Below, piece by piece: positions 33,059 through 44,599 of a stretch of 64,000 bases of DNA. The DNA is from Siphonodentalium dalli. Taxonomy: Eukaryota; Mollusca; Scaphopoda; Gadilida; Siphonodentaliidae. A program made the position numbers and the translations under genes. How positions within the stretch are numbered: the stretch's first letter is position 1; each line of letters opens with the position of its first letter. The DNA is taken from NCBI GenBank assembly GCA_032622095.1, contig CP136066.1:103561319-103625318 (forward strand), given 5' to 3'. A model generated the notes under the pieces. That model was given only the letters and a program-made list of their open reading frames with translations, had not been told where the DNA came from and searched no databases.

Positions 33059-33064
33059 AAGAGA

Positions 33065-33213
33065 ATAGATATAATTGATGCCAATTTTCCCCGTGCAAAT
33101 CAATGTTTTATAACGAAGCTAGTTTTCCCACAACCCACGCACATTTACTGTTACTATCGATGGTTTTAACTAATATCAATTTATTTTGGAACGAGAAAGT
33201 GAAACTTTATATA
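33065..33213. other. Post-insertion flank
   Basis: Short sequence between the palindromic element and the next TIR element. The segment CTAATATCAATTTATTTTGG-AACGAG (33173-33200) recurs at 37135-37162. Confidence 0.5.
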
Positions 33214-35488
33214 GGTCCGAATCGGCTTATCTGGTTTAGACTAGGTTTTATTCTAGACCAGGTTTTACTCTAGTTTAAACTAGGTTTAAGTAGGAGTATG
33301 GTTTTACTGTAGTAAAACTAGGTTTTATGGGAGTAAAACTGGGTTTTTAGTGTAGTTAAATCCAGTTTTGTGATAAACTCAGTTTTAGTTTGTGGAATTC
33401 GATCTCAAATAAAACTAGGTTTTATTGACGTGATAAAGTTATGGTAATATTACTAATTGTTTGTGGTGAATTGGCTATATAATCATCAGTATAAGCTTCT
33501 GTATATATGATTTATACGTACCATACGTCTCGTCTCGAAAATATACCTTTAAATATACTTTGAAAAAACATCAAAGTTAAACCACCCTACCCCAGGTTTT
33601 ACTAAAACCTAGTTTTGTGGGTTTAATTATTCGGTCGATATTTTTCGCCCAGTATTGATGTTATTTCTTCGCGTATATGGGAGTGTTTATTTTGAATTGG
33701 GGGAGGCGTTTATGCTTGAGCGTTTGTCACTCAATGTTCATGCAGGAGAGTCTTAGTGGAATTCGGGGAGGCGATGTCGGTATACTTATGAGATAAATTC
33801 TAACAAAATATGTGCCAGTGTGATGGATGATTTCTTGCTATATATGTTTGTTTGCAATTCGCTCGTTCGGATGTCGCTTTGCCGAGCATGGAGGGATCGG
33901 ACGGATCAGTTTGACACGTTAGACACGAACATGACTTTTGAAGCTGATTCCTTATTCACAAAAAGGTCTCTTGCGGTCAATTTGACGCATGGGTTGGTGG
34001 CCCGCCCAAATACCCATCAGAGACACCCCAGCCCTCACCCGGGGGAGGGTAACCACCACCCTGAGGTGGAATGGAGTATGGGCCATTTTGGAGAACTGTA
34101 AGGATTTCGGCCAATTTGATGGTATGGGTGGGTGGTCCGCCCCAAATAACCGATAGAAACACCCCACCCCTCACATCCGGGGGGGGGGGTGGGGTGAACA
34201 TGGGATATGGACAATTTTCGAGACCGGTAATGATTTCTGCCAATTTGACGGCATGGATGGATAGCCCGCTCAAATGTCCCATAGAAACAGCCCACCCCTC
34301 AACCCTGGGGGAACCACCCCAGGAGGTAAAAATGGGGTATTGACCATTTTCGAGAACGGTAAGGATTTTGGTCAATTTGACGTCAGGAGTGGGTAGCCCG
34401 CTCCAACTATACCCCCTAGAAGCAACCTCACCCGGGGGTACCAGTACCACCCCGAGGGGGGGAATGGGGTATGGACCATTTTCGAGAACGGTGGGTGGCA
34501 CACCCAAATGTCCCCCTAGAAACACCCCAACCCGCACCCGGTCCATACCCTATTTTCACCCGCTCGGGTAGAACCACCCGCGGTGAGGGTGGGGGTGTTT
34601 CTATGCACTATATTTGAGGGCGGGCCGCCCACCAATGCCGTCATATTGGCCGAAATCCTTACCGTTCTCGATAACGGTCCATACCCCATTCCGACACCCG
34701 GGTGAGGGTGGTGTGTTTCTATGGGGTATTTGGGGCGGGCCACCTACACATGCATGCCGTAATATTGACCGACAGAGGCATGTTTTTTTGCGAATAAGGC
34801 AAAAAATGATCTATAACCAATTTTCACCCATGAGGGTGGTACCCTCCAGGGATGAGGGTAGGGTGTTTCTAGGGGATATTTGGAGCGGGCCACACACCCT
34901 GTCGTCAAATTGGCAGAAATCCTTACCGTTCTCGAACATCGTCCGGATTTGAGGGGTGGGTGTTTATGGGGGTTATTTGAGGTACCCTTCCCCGGGGTGA
35001 GGGCTGGGGTGTTTCTATTCGGTATGTGGGCGTACCCCATTTCCACCTCCTCGGGTGGCACCCCCGGGTGAGGGGTGGGTGGGGGGGGGGGGGTTATGGT
35101 GTATTTTGATCATGTCCACCCACTCCTGCTGCCAAATTAAGTAGCCTAAATCCTTACCGTTCTCGAAAATGGTCCATACCCCAGTTCTTCCGGGGTGAGG
35201 GGTGATGTTTTTTGGGCGGGCCACCCATTCATGCCGTCAAATTCGCCGAAATCCTTCCCGTTCTCGAAAATGGTCCATACCCCATTTTCACCCGTCCGGA
35301 TGGTACCCCCGGGGATGGATGGTGGTGTTTCTATGGGGTATTTGTGGCGGGCCCCCACCCATGCCCTCAAGAGATATTTTTGAGTTCCGAAAGTCATGTT
35401 CGTCCATGATATTAGATAATATCTAACCGCTATACAACAGACCGTGCATTCGTCGTGATTTCTCAAAGCGCACGGGTTATTCGCCTGA
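33214..35488. mobile_element. TIR element copy A with head-to-head minisatellite body
   Basis: It starts GGTCCGAATCGG-CTTATCTGGTTTAGAC at 33214, followed by alternating TAAACTAGGTTTTA / AAAACTAGGTTTTA motifs (33230-33430). After about 33940 come GC-rich units of about 110-135 bp containing CCATTTTCGAGAACGGTAAG and GGATTTCGGCCAATTTGACG in plus orientation to about 34510, and the same unit reversed from about 34620. It is the reverse complement of copy B (57677-60008) from 33214 to about 35488. The homology then stops, so its second terminus is missing. Frames of 60-189 codons through the array are translated repeat. Confidence 0.8.
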
Positions 35489-36960
35489 GTCGTTATTTGG
35501 TGAGAGAATCTGGATTCAGATTACGGATTAGTCCCCGTACGACGTAGTTTGGTAAACGAACAGACCCGAATCAGTAAACGAACAGACCGTAATCGTAATT
35601 AATCGTTATTTCGTCGTAATCCAGATACAGATTCTGATACCGATTACGGACTCAAACGTTCGTAATGTAAACAAACCGAGATTTCGCCACCTCGGAGTTT
35701 AAAAACACAATAAAACATAAGAATCCGTCCCTTGTGTACAAATTATTGCAGAATATAAACGATCAATATCAAAGAATTTTAAATGCGGAGACAAATTTGT
35801 TTTATCGAGTGTAAACTGGGAGAATATAACTGAAATTAGCCAAATAATAATGTTATTGATAGTAACGCGGGGGGGGGGGGCACTTCGGTTGATGGCGAAG
35901 CAAATCATTGTCGATTTCATTGTCACTTTCAAATGTCCATTTCACAATTCCATCCATAAAATACCACCGAACGCTTGTCGATTTCATGTTCGGCGGATAC
36001 GTGGCCAGTGACCGAATTCACGTGAACCTTCATGGATATGTCTTCTGCTTTGTTCGTTATTATAATGTTTCTTCTTATTCAAGAAATAGTAGGATTATAT
36101 GATATCGATGGATTATCGATGGAGTATCAGATACACGTATGTACTATCTAGTCTTATAGCAATTTCATATTTAAAATGTATAGTGCAGAAACACAGGCAT
36201 TTATTTGGCCAACGTGCTGTACATCAGTTGGAAAATAAAGCTTTGCTCATGAAACTAATGTTGTGGTCTTGTGATCGCACGTGAACTGCATCTCCCAATC
36301 GCACAAACATAAATATAAAGCTTATTCTATGATCCCATGACTATATAGTGGAAATGTCAGTCAATTTATTGATTGAGTACCCACACGTACAAGTTCTACG
36401 GACGTGGCTAGAGGTTTCCTCAAATTTCCGGCCAACTTCACCCCCCTCTTGAACCAAACATCAATATCACAGGTTCGCAGAATTCCATTTGCACCCCCTT
36501 GGAAATATCCAACCTGACACACACTAAGATGGGAAATTACTGGTTGAAAAATTCAAACAATGAGAACAATTCCAACCTATATATGGTGTCAAATTAATGT
36601 TCAACTAATGTTGTGTCATGCATGAAATTTCCAACTGCTGGAAATGTACCAAAGTTTAGTTTAAACATATTTATTTCAAATATTTGTCAAATTTAGATAA
36701 CACATGATATATAACGCACATTTGTTTATACAGACAATGGGATCGGAGGACAAGTGCTGGCTCACTTAAGGGTACCCCTCTCCTATATGTTATTACACTG
36801 AAAAAATAAATAATTAGTAATGGCAAAGCAATATGACTACCAAAACAAGTTGAACATATATACAGATCACCGGTCACCCCATCCCCAGAGTAAGTCATAA
36901 GTTTGTATATGTATTTATTTAAAATCGGGTTTGTTTGTTGCGTTTGCTGGCTTGTACGTA
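35489..36960. other. Unassigned sequence
   Basis: Contains a run of AATCGTNATTAATCG / CAGATTACGG-type short repeats (35510-35660) and a poly-G tract (35869-35880). No exon recognised. Confidence 0.3.
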
Positions 36961-38560
36961 TCATTATTTGGAACAGTTAGTCAAAAGAATCCTGATTTGC
37001 CTCTCGTATGAATGACTGAACAGCTAAGAAAATTGTACCAATGTTCGGGGGGGGGGGGCGTTCGAGACACCCCAACAAACCCTTGTCGCCACGTCCCTGT
37101 ACAATGATTGCCCTCATCAATAAACATACTTCAACTAATATCAATTTATTTAGGAACGAGTCAGTGAGACTCTTAGTTCCCTGACTTTACACATACAAGT
37201 CTGTTACCGTATGCCATCATTTTTTCCACTGTTGGCTTATATTCTAAAGGTTTCTTATATCAAAATGCCTTGTGTGGATACTTTATCACGTTTTCGTTAA
37301 ATAGGTCTGTATAGTATAGGTCTAGACCATTGGCAGCTACTTTCAACAACTTCCATTCCCTGTATATCAAATTTCTTGTATGGATAGTTCGCATTTGTGG
37401 TAACTCTGATCTAAGCCTTTAAAGCGTGTGTATTACTCTATTGGGGGTAAAAAGGGTCATAATTATAACATAATATTCCAATTCTTAATATAATAATTTA
37501 ATTTAAATTTAACATTTAAATTTTATCTTGCTATGTTATTCTTATGAAATTTATTTTTTAAAGGTATAATTCAAAATTTTAATTGTCATTTTGCTATACA
37601 GTTAACTTTTTTTATTAATTTATGATAACTCAATATTCAAATTTTTATTATGCTATTTTATTCTTAAAGTATAAATCGTGGTTTGTAAAGTTCTAACGAC
37701 ACGCACTTTTTAGCAATCAAAATAATACATCTAACCCAAAATAGGACAAAAGAGCTAGAAAGTAACATTTAATAAGCACCACTGAGAATCAACAATAATC
37801 AAACAAGAAATTACACATGGAAATCTAAATTTAAAAATAAAAAAGGAAATAAGAATTTAAAAGTTATCCAAGACTTTGACCATTTTTAAGTGTGTCTAAT
37901 TTTAGTCCAAGATTTCTTCGACGTAAACCATCTAGTGAAATTGGTTGCGATAATGATGTTTTACGTCGAAGCCCCGCGTATATGTCTCTCTATATTGGGG
38001 TTTAATAGCGTTGATGAGCCGCTCGCCTAAACTCAGCAATAAGTCTAACAGTATGTCACAATTGTGACAGTAAACCGGTTTATTCCATATAAAATAATAT
38101 ATTTGTTCTGAACTCCACAGTAGTTGTTACTGAATGTAATGTGAAAAAATATATGTTATTACATTATTTAAATAAATACTCATTTGGTCTCGCGAAGTGA
38201 CGTTGTGAATTAAATGAAAACAACGCGAGTTTACTCGTAGCTATGCAAAACATTATATGCGCAAATTAACATGAAAGTTTATAATTATAATACATCGTCA
38301 TAACCGTGTATAAGATGTCACTATTTCCGATGTATTCTTGCACCATGTATTAATTTGTAGGGTAAAGTGACAAAAAATCCCGCCACTGGATGTGGGCGTA
38401 AAGTTTGCTGTTGGAAGATATATACACGGGGCTTTGACATAAAACAGCATTATCACAACCATTTCGCTAGCTGGTTTATGTAGAAGGCAACTTGGACCAG
38501 TCTCAGTTTTGTTAATTATGACGAGAGGTGGCACCGAGATTGTCGGCACTCTAAACTAAA
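36961..38560. other. Unassigned AT-rich sequence
   Basis: Poly-G tract at 37048-37058, then AT-rich sequence with runs of TTTAAATTT (37490-37560). No gene recognised. Confidence 0.3.
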
Positions 38561-38769
38561 TATTGTTTTTGTATTTTCAGACATTCGTCTAGAATTTCCG
38601 GACATATGAAGGTGAGTTTTAACCTCGCTTTGGTTACCAATTTGTTGTGGCTGTTTTCCAAATATCTAAGTTGGTTATTTCCTTCGAGCAGTGTTTGGCT
38701 TAATTTCGTGTTACTTGGGATGGACATACAGTTAGATATATTAGTCAGTTTGTCGGCTGCTCCAGTTTG

Positions 38770-39350
38770 TCGGCTGTGGTTCCAGTCATACATGTATGTC
38801 CCGCTTTGCGTCATACTTACATCCGACATCGAAGTCAGATACGACACCTTTCACGGACACTGTTCGTAAAGCTCTGGGATTAGACAACACTGGTGTGATC
38901 GTTCCTTGTTTCGGAGTGTCAGGTTTATGTGTTCGAAGCATTACTCGCCACATTTAAAGTAGAATTGGTGGTTATCGGCAGCATATTTTGCTCATCATGT
39001 GTGGAGGCAATGATCTGGCAAATGATTCTGCTCTGGATGTTTTCGTTCCTTGGTCTCTTTGGTCAGTTATTTGGAGGGTCTCCATTCTTGTCAGTTGCGA
39101 CGGATTTTTGTCTTGGAAGTATTGTGTCGGCAACATGTACGTTTTCCTGAAAAAGTAAACACTGGACCCTGTGGCTGCTCACAATGCCAAGGCCGTGGAA
39201 CTCAATGTGGCAACCTGTTGAGTGCCCATTACAGGCTGGCTGGGTATTGGCCTTTGAGGAGACTAAATGACAAGGTCCATCTGGACACTACAGGTAACAC
39301 ACGGCTTAAGAGGAATGTGAACAAAGCAATTGTGTGAGCCTTTCGGGCGT
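38770..39350 (+). pseudogene. SGNH/GDSL-type hydrolase relic, probably from a YR (Ngaro/DIRS-type) retroelement
   Basis: Across changing plus-strand frames the translation gives LGLDNTGVIVPCFGVSGLCV, then LIMCGGNDLAND (39000-39020, the GGND block with the catalytic-site Asn), then decayed strands, VNAKAVELN, and finally GYWPLRRLNDKVHLDTTGN with the block-V His (about 39243-39300). Order and spacing match SGNH hydrolase domains, which in animals are often carried by Ngaro-type tyrosine-recombinase retroelements as a separate open frame. At least two frameshifts are needed to join the blocks, so the copy is dead. The nucleophile block near the N-terminus is not convincingly seen. Confidence 0.62.
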
Positions 39351-39455
39351 CTGGTTTTGGCGTCTAAGTAGTGAAATTGTTGATGGGTCAGGTTTCTGCT
39401 TGTTTTGTGTGGAGTGTTTTGGTTTTAATGCCGAACTATTTCTTTTTATCGGTTA
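39351..39455. repeat. Tandem noncoding repeat, copy 1 (left part)
   Basis: From CAGGTTTCTGCTTG to CTATTTCTTTTTATCGGTTA. It continues after the MITE at 40196. A second copy at 40320-40500 lacks the MITE. Confidence 0.7.
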
Positions 39456-40197
39456 TCTTACTCGTATTTAAATTCGCGCAGTACTATTTTTCGCGCATCG
39501 ATGGGTGCGCGAATTTAAAACTGAGCGAAAAATAGTACGATTCCTGAGTTTTATACCAAATCACAGAGGAAATCAGCGATATTGCGTTACATGTACATAC
39601 ATTGCAGACAGTTTGACTAAGTATATAGACCATTATATTGACATGCGGACATGCATTTCAACACCATTATTCATATGCAAATAATGCTAAAGTCTTAGAT
39701 ATTGCAATATTTGTTCAAATATTCCCGTACGAATGGACACGAATGCATGTCTCCGTATCCACACCATGCATGGAGTGACAGCGTATATAGTCATGTCGTC
39801 TCAGTTAAATATGTCAACCCAGCTATTTGAAACAATCGCAGCCACAGCCACATATTTTCTCTCAAGTCAGCCACGTCTATACGCGATTGTCTTGCGTGTA
39901 CTTCTTTGAAGTTCATTTCATTGATGTCTATGTCAAAATGATTACCCACCTATCGTCTCAACAACATATTGATGCAGTTACAATTTACTCGATGTTAATT
40001 GCCGTCGTGGTGGTCTTTTAATATGCACAGGTACCATCAGGAACGATTAAGGACTCAAATTATCACCAGATACAAATCTTTTACGAAAATATTTTTGTCA
40101 GTTTTGAATTCGCGCAGCACGGTGCGCGAATTCAAAATGCGCGAATTTAAAACTGGGCGAAAAATAGTACTGCGCGAATTTAAGTACGAGTAAGGTA
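39454..40197. mobile_element. 740-bp MITE with TA target duplication (Tc1/mariner-type) and preserved empty site
   Basis: The body, 39456-40195, has inverted ends TCTTACTCGTATTTAAATTC and its mirror (…AATTTAAGTACGAGTAAGG), with further inverted blocks GCGCAGTACTATTTTTCGC. TA flanks both sides (39454-39455, 40196-40197). The neighbouring tandem copy reads CGGTTTAGTAGC without an insert where this one reads CGGTTA-[element]-TAGTAGC, so the empty site is visible in the window. No transposase. A TA duplication points to Tc1/mariner mobilisation. Confidence 0.85.
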
Positions 40198-40500
40198 GTA
40201 GCAAACACATCTCCTCCATCATGCCTCCTCTCTGCAATACAGGGTTAATTTCTTTATGTAGTCAGGGTTAGTTGGTATACCATAGATGTGACATGGCTGT
40301 GTTTGCTGTTGTTGAAATATCAGGTTTCTGCTTCTGTGTCTTGTTCTTTGTTTGCTGGCAAACTATTTCTTTGGATCGGTTTAGTAGCAAATACATCTCC
40401 TCCAGCCCAGCTCCTCTCAGCAATACATGGTTAATTAGTTTTTGTAGTCAGGCTGGTGGGGTTAATTGGTATCCGTAGATATGACATGGCTGTGCTTGCT
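40198..40500. repeat. Tandem noncoding repeat (rest of copy 1 and copy 2)
   Basis: ACATCTCCTCC...CTCCTCTCNGCAATACANGGTTAATT occurs near 40206 and 40393, followed by GATATGACATGGCTGTG-type sequence in each copy. A third, poorer match begins near 40636. Probably noncoding terminal repeats of the YR-type retroelement. Confidence 0.6.
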
Positions 40501-41252
40501 GCTCTAGCTTTTCATAAACTGTTGATGGTTCCGAAGCTTTTGTCTGGTTTTTCGGCATTTGGTGGCAATTTTATATTTTGGTTCTTTATGTTGCTCATTA
40601 TCCTGAGCTGATTATTGCTGTCATGTCCATGTATCAAACGCATCTCCTTACAACCATCTGCGCTCTGATTCACAGGGGTTTTCAATGTGCCTTACATGGG
40701 GCTGTGATGGGTTAGAGCTCTCTGTCAATATTGTGTTTGATGCTTAAGCCTTTCAGTGGTCCAATATATCCATGGTGTCATCTGTCTGGTTGCTTCGGGA
40801 TCATTCGCGGCCTGTGAAAGTCGGTCGCAAATAAACATCTTAATGCTCACAACCATACATGTATACGATAATTATATCCATTTTGAGGGTCAATATTTTT
40901 ATTTCCAGTACCATCAGAATCGTGTTGAATTAAATTAAATTTATTTCCTGTTTATTAACATTCTTTTCCATGTATTATATGTCTATATGCCCATATTTCA
41001 CAAACATGTGATGAGTATCCACCATTATGTCTTGGCTTCAATAGTTGTCATAACGCTTAGCATTTTACACATTTTACTGTGAGGATCGCCATTCATTTCA
41101 ATTCACTCGGGCACACGCTCCCACAGTGGATTCAAATTTAATGTCTTTTAAAACTTGTTTCCGGAGTTACACGCAGCTGGCTACAATTCACTGACTTCAG
41201 TCCGCTTTATTGTTTCCATTTGTCTCATTATATTTTGGCTCCAACAGAACTC
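40501..41252. other. Probable noncoding part of the YR-type retroelement
   Basis: No domain recognised. It joins directly to the gag start at 42911 once the 41256-42907 insertion is ignored. Confidence 0.35.
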
Positions 41253-42910
41253 TTTGGCCGGATTCGTCATCTCAGGTTTAAACCTGGTTTACGTAAAACC
41301 TCTAGGTTTAAACCGCCGTGAGTCAGCAAAATCCGTGGTTTAAACCCGAGACCGCAGGTCTAACTGACGCATTCGTCATCTCTGGTTTAAACCTGGTCCA
41401 GCCAAACCAGTGGTTTAGCAGTAGTGTCTCTGTATCGTCGAGATAATTAATCGTACTTTCCTAATTCGGACCGCCTCGTTTTATTGATTGCGAAAATCAA
41501 TATTAACGACAGCGAGCATATTTTGATTGGAAATTTATAAGCGAGAAGCACTTACACATATAAAGCGTGTGGGGATACGATTATGTCAATTTCGATATTT
41601 GTTTGCGTTTTATAAGCTTAAACCGGCAACTAAATCATCTAATTCGGCGGTCCAGCTAAACCAGCTTTACCGAGGCTAAACTTGAGATGACGAATCCGTC
41701 TTTTCTTCATCGCGGTTCAGAATTGTCAAGCAATCAGTCCAAGGGTGGAGCCATAAATAATCTCGAGTGAGGGCGTGTCTAAGTGGCGACTGCCGACTGG
41801 TGTTATCATGTCACAGTTGATTCATTCGCACGCAAGCTTTACTCAGATATGGACATGTTCCTTCAATTTGATTTTTACAACTATCTTGTGTTTTTTTTTG
41901 GCTTATGGCAATCACAATACTGGTGTTTTCTACGAATTCATTTGAAGGATTCAACGTTTTAATTTTTAATTTTGACACCAAAACGATGCTACTGCATGAC
42001 CATGCAGATATGCTATACACAAAGTTTGCAATCCTAAATTATATTGTTATATGAGTCAAGTTTGATAACTTATTTTTATGTAGATCATACCACAAAGCTC
42101 TACTCTGGTTACGCACATAAATTCCCATAATATTCCACCAGTTCAAAACCTGGGACTTTTTGATTTTCTGCGTGACCGGAAATTTATGATATTGAAAAAA
42201 AGCAACGCATGTAATAAATTTCTTTATTGGAGGGACCTGTGGCCCCTTTGTGCGATAAGGGCCTGCGACACCTTCGCGCATTTTGATCATTTGAACATTT
42301 TAATTAAAAAAATAATAATTAATTTAAAACAAACAGATATTAATTTAAATTTTGTTTCTTGTTAGATTCAACTCCTTACTCAATTTAACAACACAATTTT
42401 TAGGGGTATGGGATAAGTTGCGAACAGACAAACGGACATTCAGATAGACAGCTCCTATACCATTTAATATATACAGATATACATGTAAATTCACCAACTT
42501 TTGTCTTTGCGGATAAAGCGTCTTGCAAAAAATCTATCGCAAACAAAGTGATGAACAGCGCGTGAAACTCGTGTTGAGAGACATGCCCTTTGTGCCAGAT
42601 TGATTTAAACCCACAATGAGATCGGATTAATGGTCCATGAGCGATACTTGTTTCTCAATGAATAAACCCATTGAGCGTGCACGCGTTCGCGATAATTTAT
42701 GTGAATAACCATTATATCGGCCTGTCTTTTGGTCCAATTGGCAAGAGGGTAGTTTGACTGCATGCCCATATCACCGAATCGAGTTGTCAATTAGCTGGCA
42801 ACTGAAGGACAAAAACGCCCCCTTAGACCCGGTTTGGCTGGACCGCCAATGTAGGTTTAAACCAGGTTTAATCTCGGAGGTTTAAACCGGAGATGACGAA
42901 TCCGGCCTTT
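41253..42910. mobile_element. 1.65-kb TIR element with GGCCGGATTCGTCATCTC ends
   Basis: The body, 41256-42907, has ends GGCCGGATTCGTCATCTC and GAGATGACGAATCCGGCC, perfect over 18 bp, followed by repeated GGTTTAAACC motifs. TTT flanks both ends (41253-41255, 42908-42910), which fits a 3-bp duplication of PIF/Harbinger type. Internal ends (41369 CATTCGTCATCTCTGGTTTA; 41684 GAGATGACGAATCCGTC) suggest smaller relatives nested within. The termini resemble the GGTCCGAATCGGCATCTC ends of copies A and B, so the three may be one wider MITE group. The minus frames inside are not recognised. Confidence 0.75.
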
Positions 42911-42938
42911 CGCTCGCTTGGTGATTGCATATCAGATG

Positions 42939-43418
42939 CCGAAGGCCAAGTCCAATCGTAAGGATCGGGGACAGCCAACACCAAATGAGGCGATCGCTAT
43001 CACGCGACCCAGCCGGGCAAGGTCATGGCAGGCGGACATTACAGTCAGCACCAATAGGGGTCGCCGCCCTGCAGCCGCTTTGACAGATGGATTGTCCCAT
43101 CTACATGTATATAGTCTGGACAATCAATGCATTCCGAAAGTTCCAGATATAGACGAGGCCACTGGACCATATATACCCGTAGATGATCAGTCAGGCAATG
43201 GTGTTTCACTTGTCTCATTGCCTGAAAACCTGATACCAATTCAGACAATGCAGTCCATCGTGGAACTGCAAGAGGAGTTGCAGGAGCTACAGGCTGCTAC
43301 CTGTGGCCACAGGTTACACTGGTGTAAATACTATAGGCAGCTCCCCCCTGCGGTTGCGGGAGGAGTAAAAAGTTTCACAGTTAAAACACTCTGGGCTGTG
43401 ATTGGTTGCATGAATTAA
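42939..43418 (+). pseudogene. Retroelement gag-like frame (N-terminal part)
   Basis: An ATG at 42939 opens MPKAKSNRKDRGQPTPNEAI, a basic, Pro/Arg-rich N-terminus, then an acidic middle (KVPDIDEATGPYIPVDDQSG) and a heptad-like stretch (SIVELQEELQELQAAT). The frame ends at a stop after about 160 codons. It stands immediately upstream and in the same orientation as the gag C-terminal and RT relics, hence the gag assignment. No domain identifies it alone. Confidence 0.5.
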
Positions 43419-43799
43419 AAGTAAACTGTTGACAAAAATTCAAGGAATCATTGAATCATTCTCCCACAAACTTCATTTACCAAGAGGTCCATTCATTAAA
43501 GGTGAAGTCTGTTGTGGCTTTTTAGAAATTTTAAGTGTGATTGAAAAAATGACAATATTTGTTTAGTGCGGAACTGACCCTAGTTATGAAAAAACGAAAA
43601 TTTGAAGTGGATTCCCTGCCTGACGGTGTTGATTTTTTTATTGGGAAAGTTTCCACAGATGTCAAGCTCATATAATCCGAAGGCAGTTTGAACAGTTTCC
43701 ATTTGACCTCTGATGCAGATCAACAAACGTTAACATTGAAGCCTATGGGAAATATTTACACCAGTGTAACCCACAGCATGATTCAACCGGCGGGTTTTG

Positions 43800-44500
43800 G
43801 TGAGGTTTGAAAATTCCATCATTGCATATCGGTAGCCAGGTACCATCCGGGAACTTTGTGCCCGCTGCAAACATCGCTCCTCCAAATAAGGGTTCCTCGG
43901 TAGTGGCGGCTACCTCCAAGGTTGTTAATTCGGCGCTTCCACTTACCGCTCATGTATCCCCTGGATTGCGGACAAAAATTCTCGGCCCTGCTTGATTCTG
44001 GCAGTGACCTTAACCAGTACACTGTCAGAATCAATCCAGGGAGCTCTGCTTTTGTGTGCCCACCATAGGCTCCGCGGCAGGTCACTGATAATGATCAGTG
44101 GTTGACGGCTTTCGACACGTTTACAGATGATTATGGAATAAAGTTCCCGTCCGAAAGCCGTCAACTGAATCGGTACCAGAGCCTTATTCGCTCCATCGGT
44201 CGCGAAGGGTGTAATTGGGTCTGGTATGATCGATAACATCAGTTATTCCGACAATTCAATCCACAGTTTACTTGGGACTCAATACACTCAAAGCTTTATC
44301 TCAAAGCAAGCAAACCGAAAGCGGCTCCATGCCGCGCATCACAACAATCAATGTCTTACACTCCACACGCCTCTAACTCTTCTCCGGGACAAGGTCTTCG
44401 GAGATTTCCGTTTTCAAGTTCAATAACACAGGTTTTTGCAGTGGGTTAGAATTTCCCCATAAATTTGTAGTTTGCGACACGGACCGCTCTCTTTAGAAAT
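43800..44500 (+). pseudogene. DIRS-type gag relic (C-terminal part)
   Basis: In broken plus-strand frames: LPLTAHVSPGLRTKI, then a decayed stretch, DNDQWLTAFDTFTDDYG, NRYQSLIRSIGREGCNWVWY (a tyrosine-tryptophan block), FRQFNPQFTWDSIHSKLYL, and finally FKFNNTGFCSGLEFPHKFVV-C, a Cys/His knuckle-like end. This series is what I recall of the gag of DIRS/YR retroelements ('H(V/I)..KLK.KIW...W..AF..F......YM..I..LA...G..W..YD..FR......WG.IH.ELWL...F(N/K)...C...C.F.H.C..C'). Several frameshifts and stops are present. Confidence 0.6.
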
Positions 44501-44599
44501 GTCTGCGGAAACTGAGTGGTTTCTGTGTAGGTTTCGCAGAGGAGCAGTTTTCAATCCAGGGGCTTCTCAAAACCACCTGACGCGAAGTGACTTGAACAT

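Larger units (their letters stand above)
22799..33064. mobile_element. Palindromic Polinton/Maverick-like element (10.25 kb) with 6-bp target duplication
   Basis: The body, 22805-33058, is an almost perfect inverted repeat. The left end AGAAGAATAGGGGTCTCC is mirrored at the right end GGAGACCCCTATTCTTCT. AAGAGA flanks both sides (22799-22804 and 33059-33064). A 6-bp duplication, AG at the 5' end and long terminal inverted repeats are diagnostic of Polintons among DNA transposons. Here the inverted repeats extend to the centre (about 27937), so the element has two arms of about 5.13 and 5.12 kb. Each arm has, from outside in: duplicated terminal motif, noncoding direct repeats, a GAGCAAAT minisatellite, another set of direct repeats, three small genes, another copy of the terminal motif and a GC-rich core. 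No DNA polymerase B, integrase, ATPase or capsid gene is seen, so it appears non-autonomous. The arms differ at scattered sites. Confidence 0.88.

Noticed and set aside
33820-35466. Overlapping frames of 60-189 codons in GC-rich sequence on both strands
   Set aside because: They trace the tandem units of element A and reappear in element B with broken frames.
35869-37058. Poly-G runs near 35869 and 37048 as functional quadruplex sites
   Set aside because: Uninterrupted homopolymers can be assembly or sequencing noise, and no associated gene was seen.
38560-38605. Possible 31-bp exon between TTTTGTATTTTCAG and GTGAGT
   Set aside because: The splice-like borders are attractive, but no neighbouring exon or protein family supports it and it lies beside retroelement relics.
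42918-42938. Earlier ATG as start of the gag-like frame
   Set aside because: The upstream ATG gives only seven extra residues next to the TIR-element junction. The ATG at 42939 fits the basic N-terminus better. Not certain.
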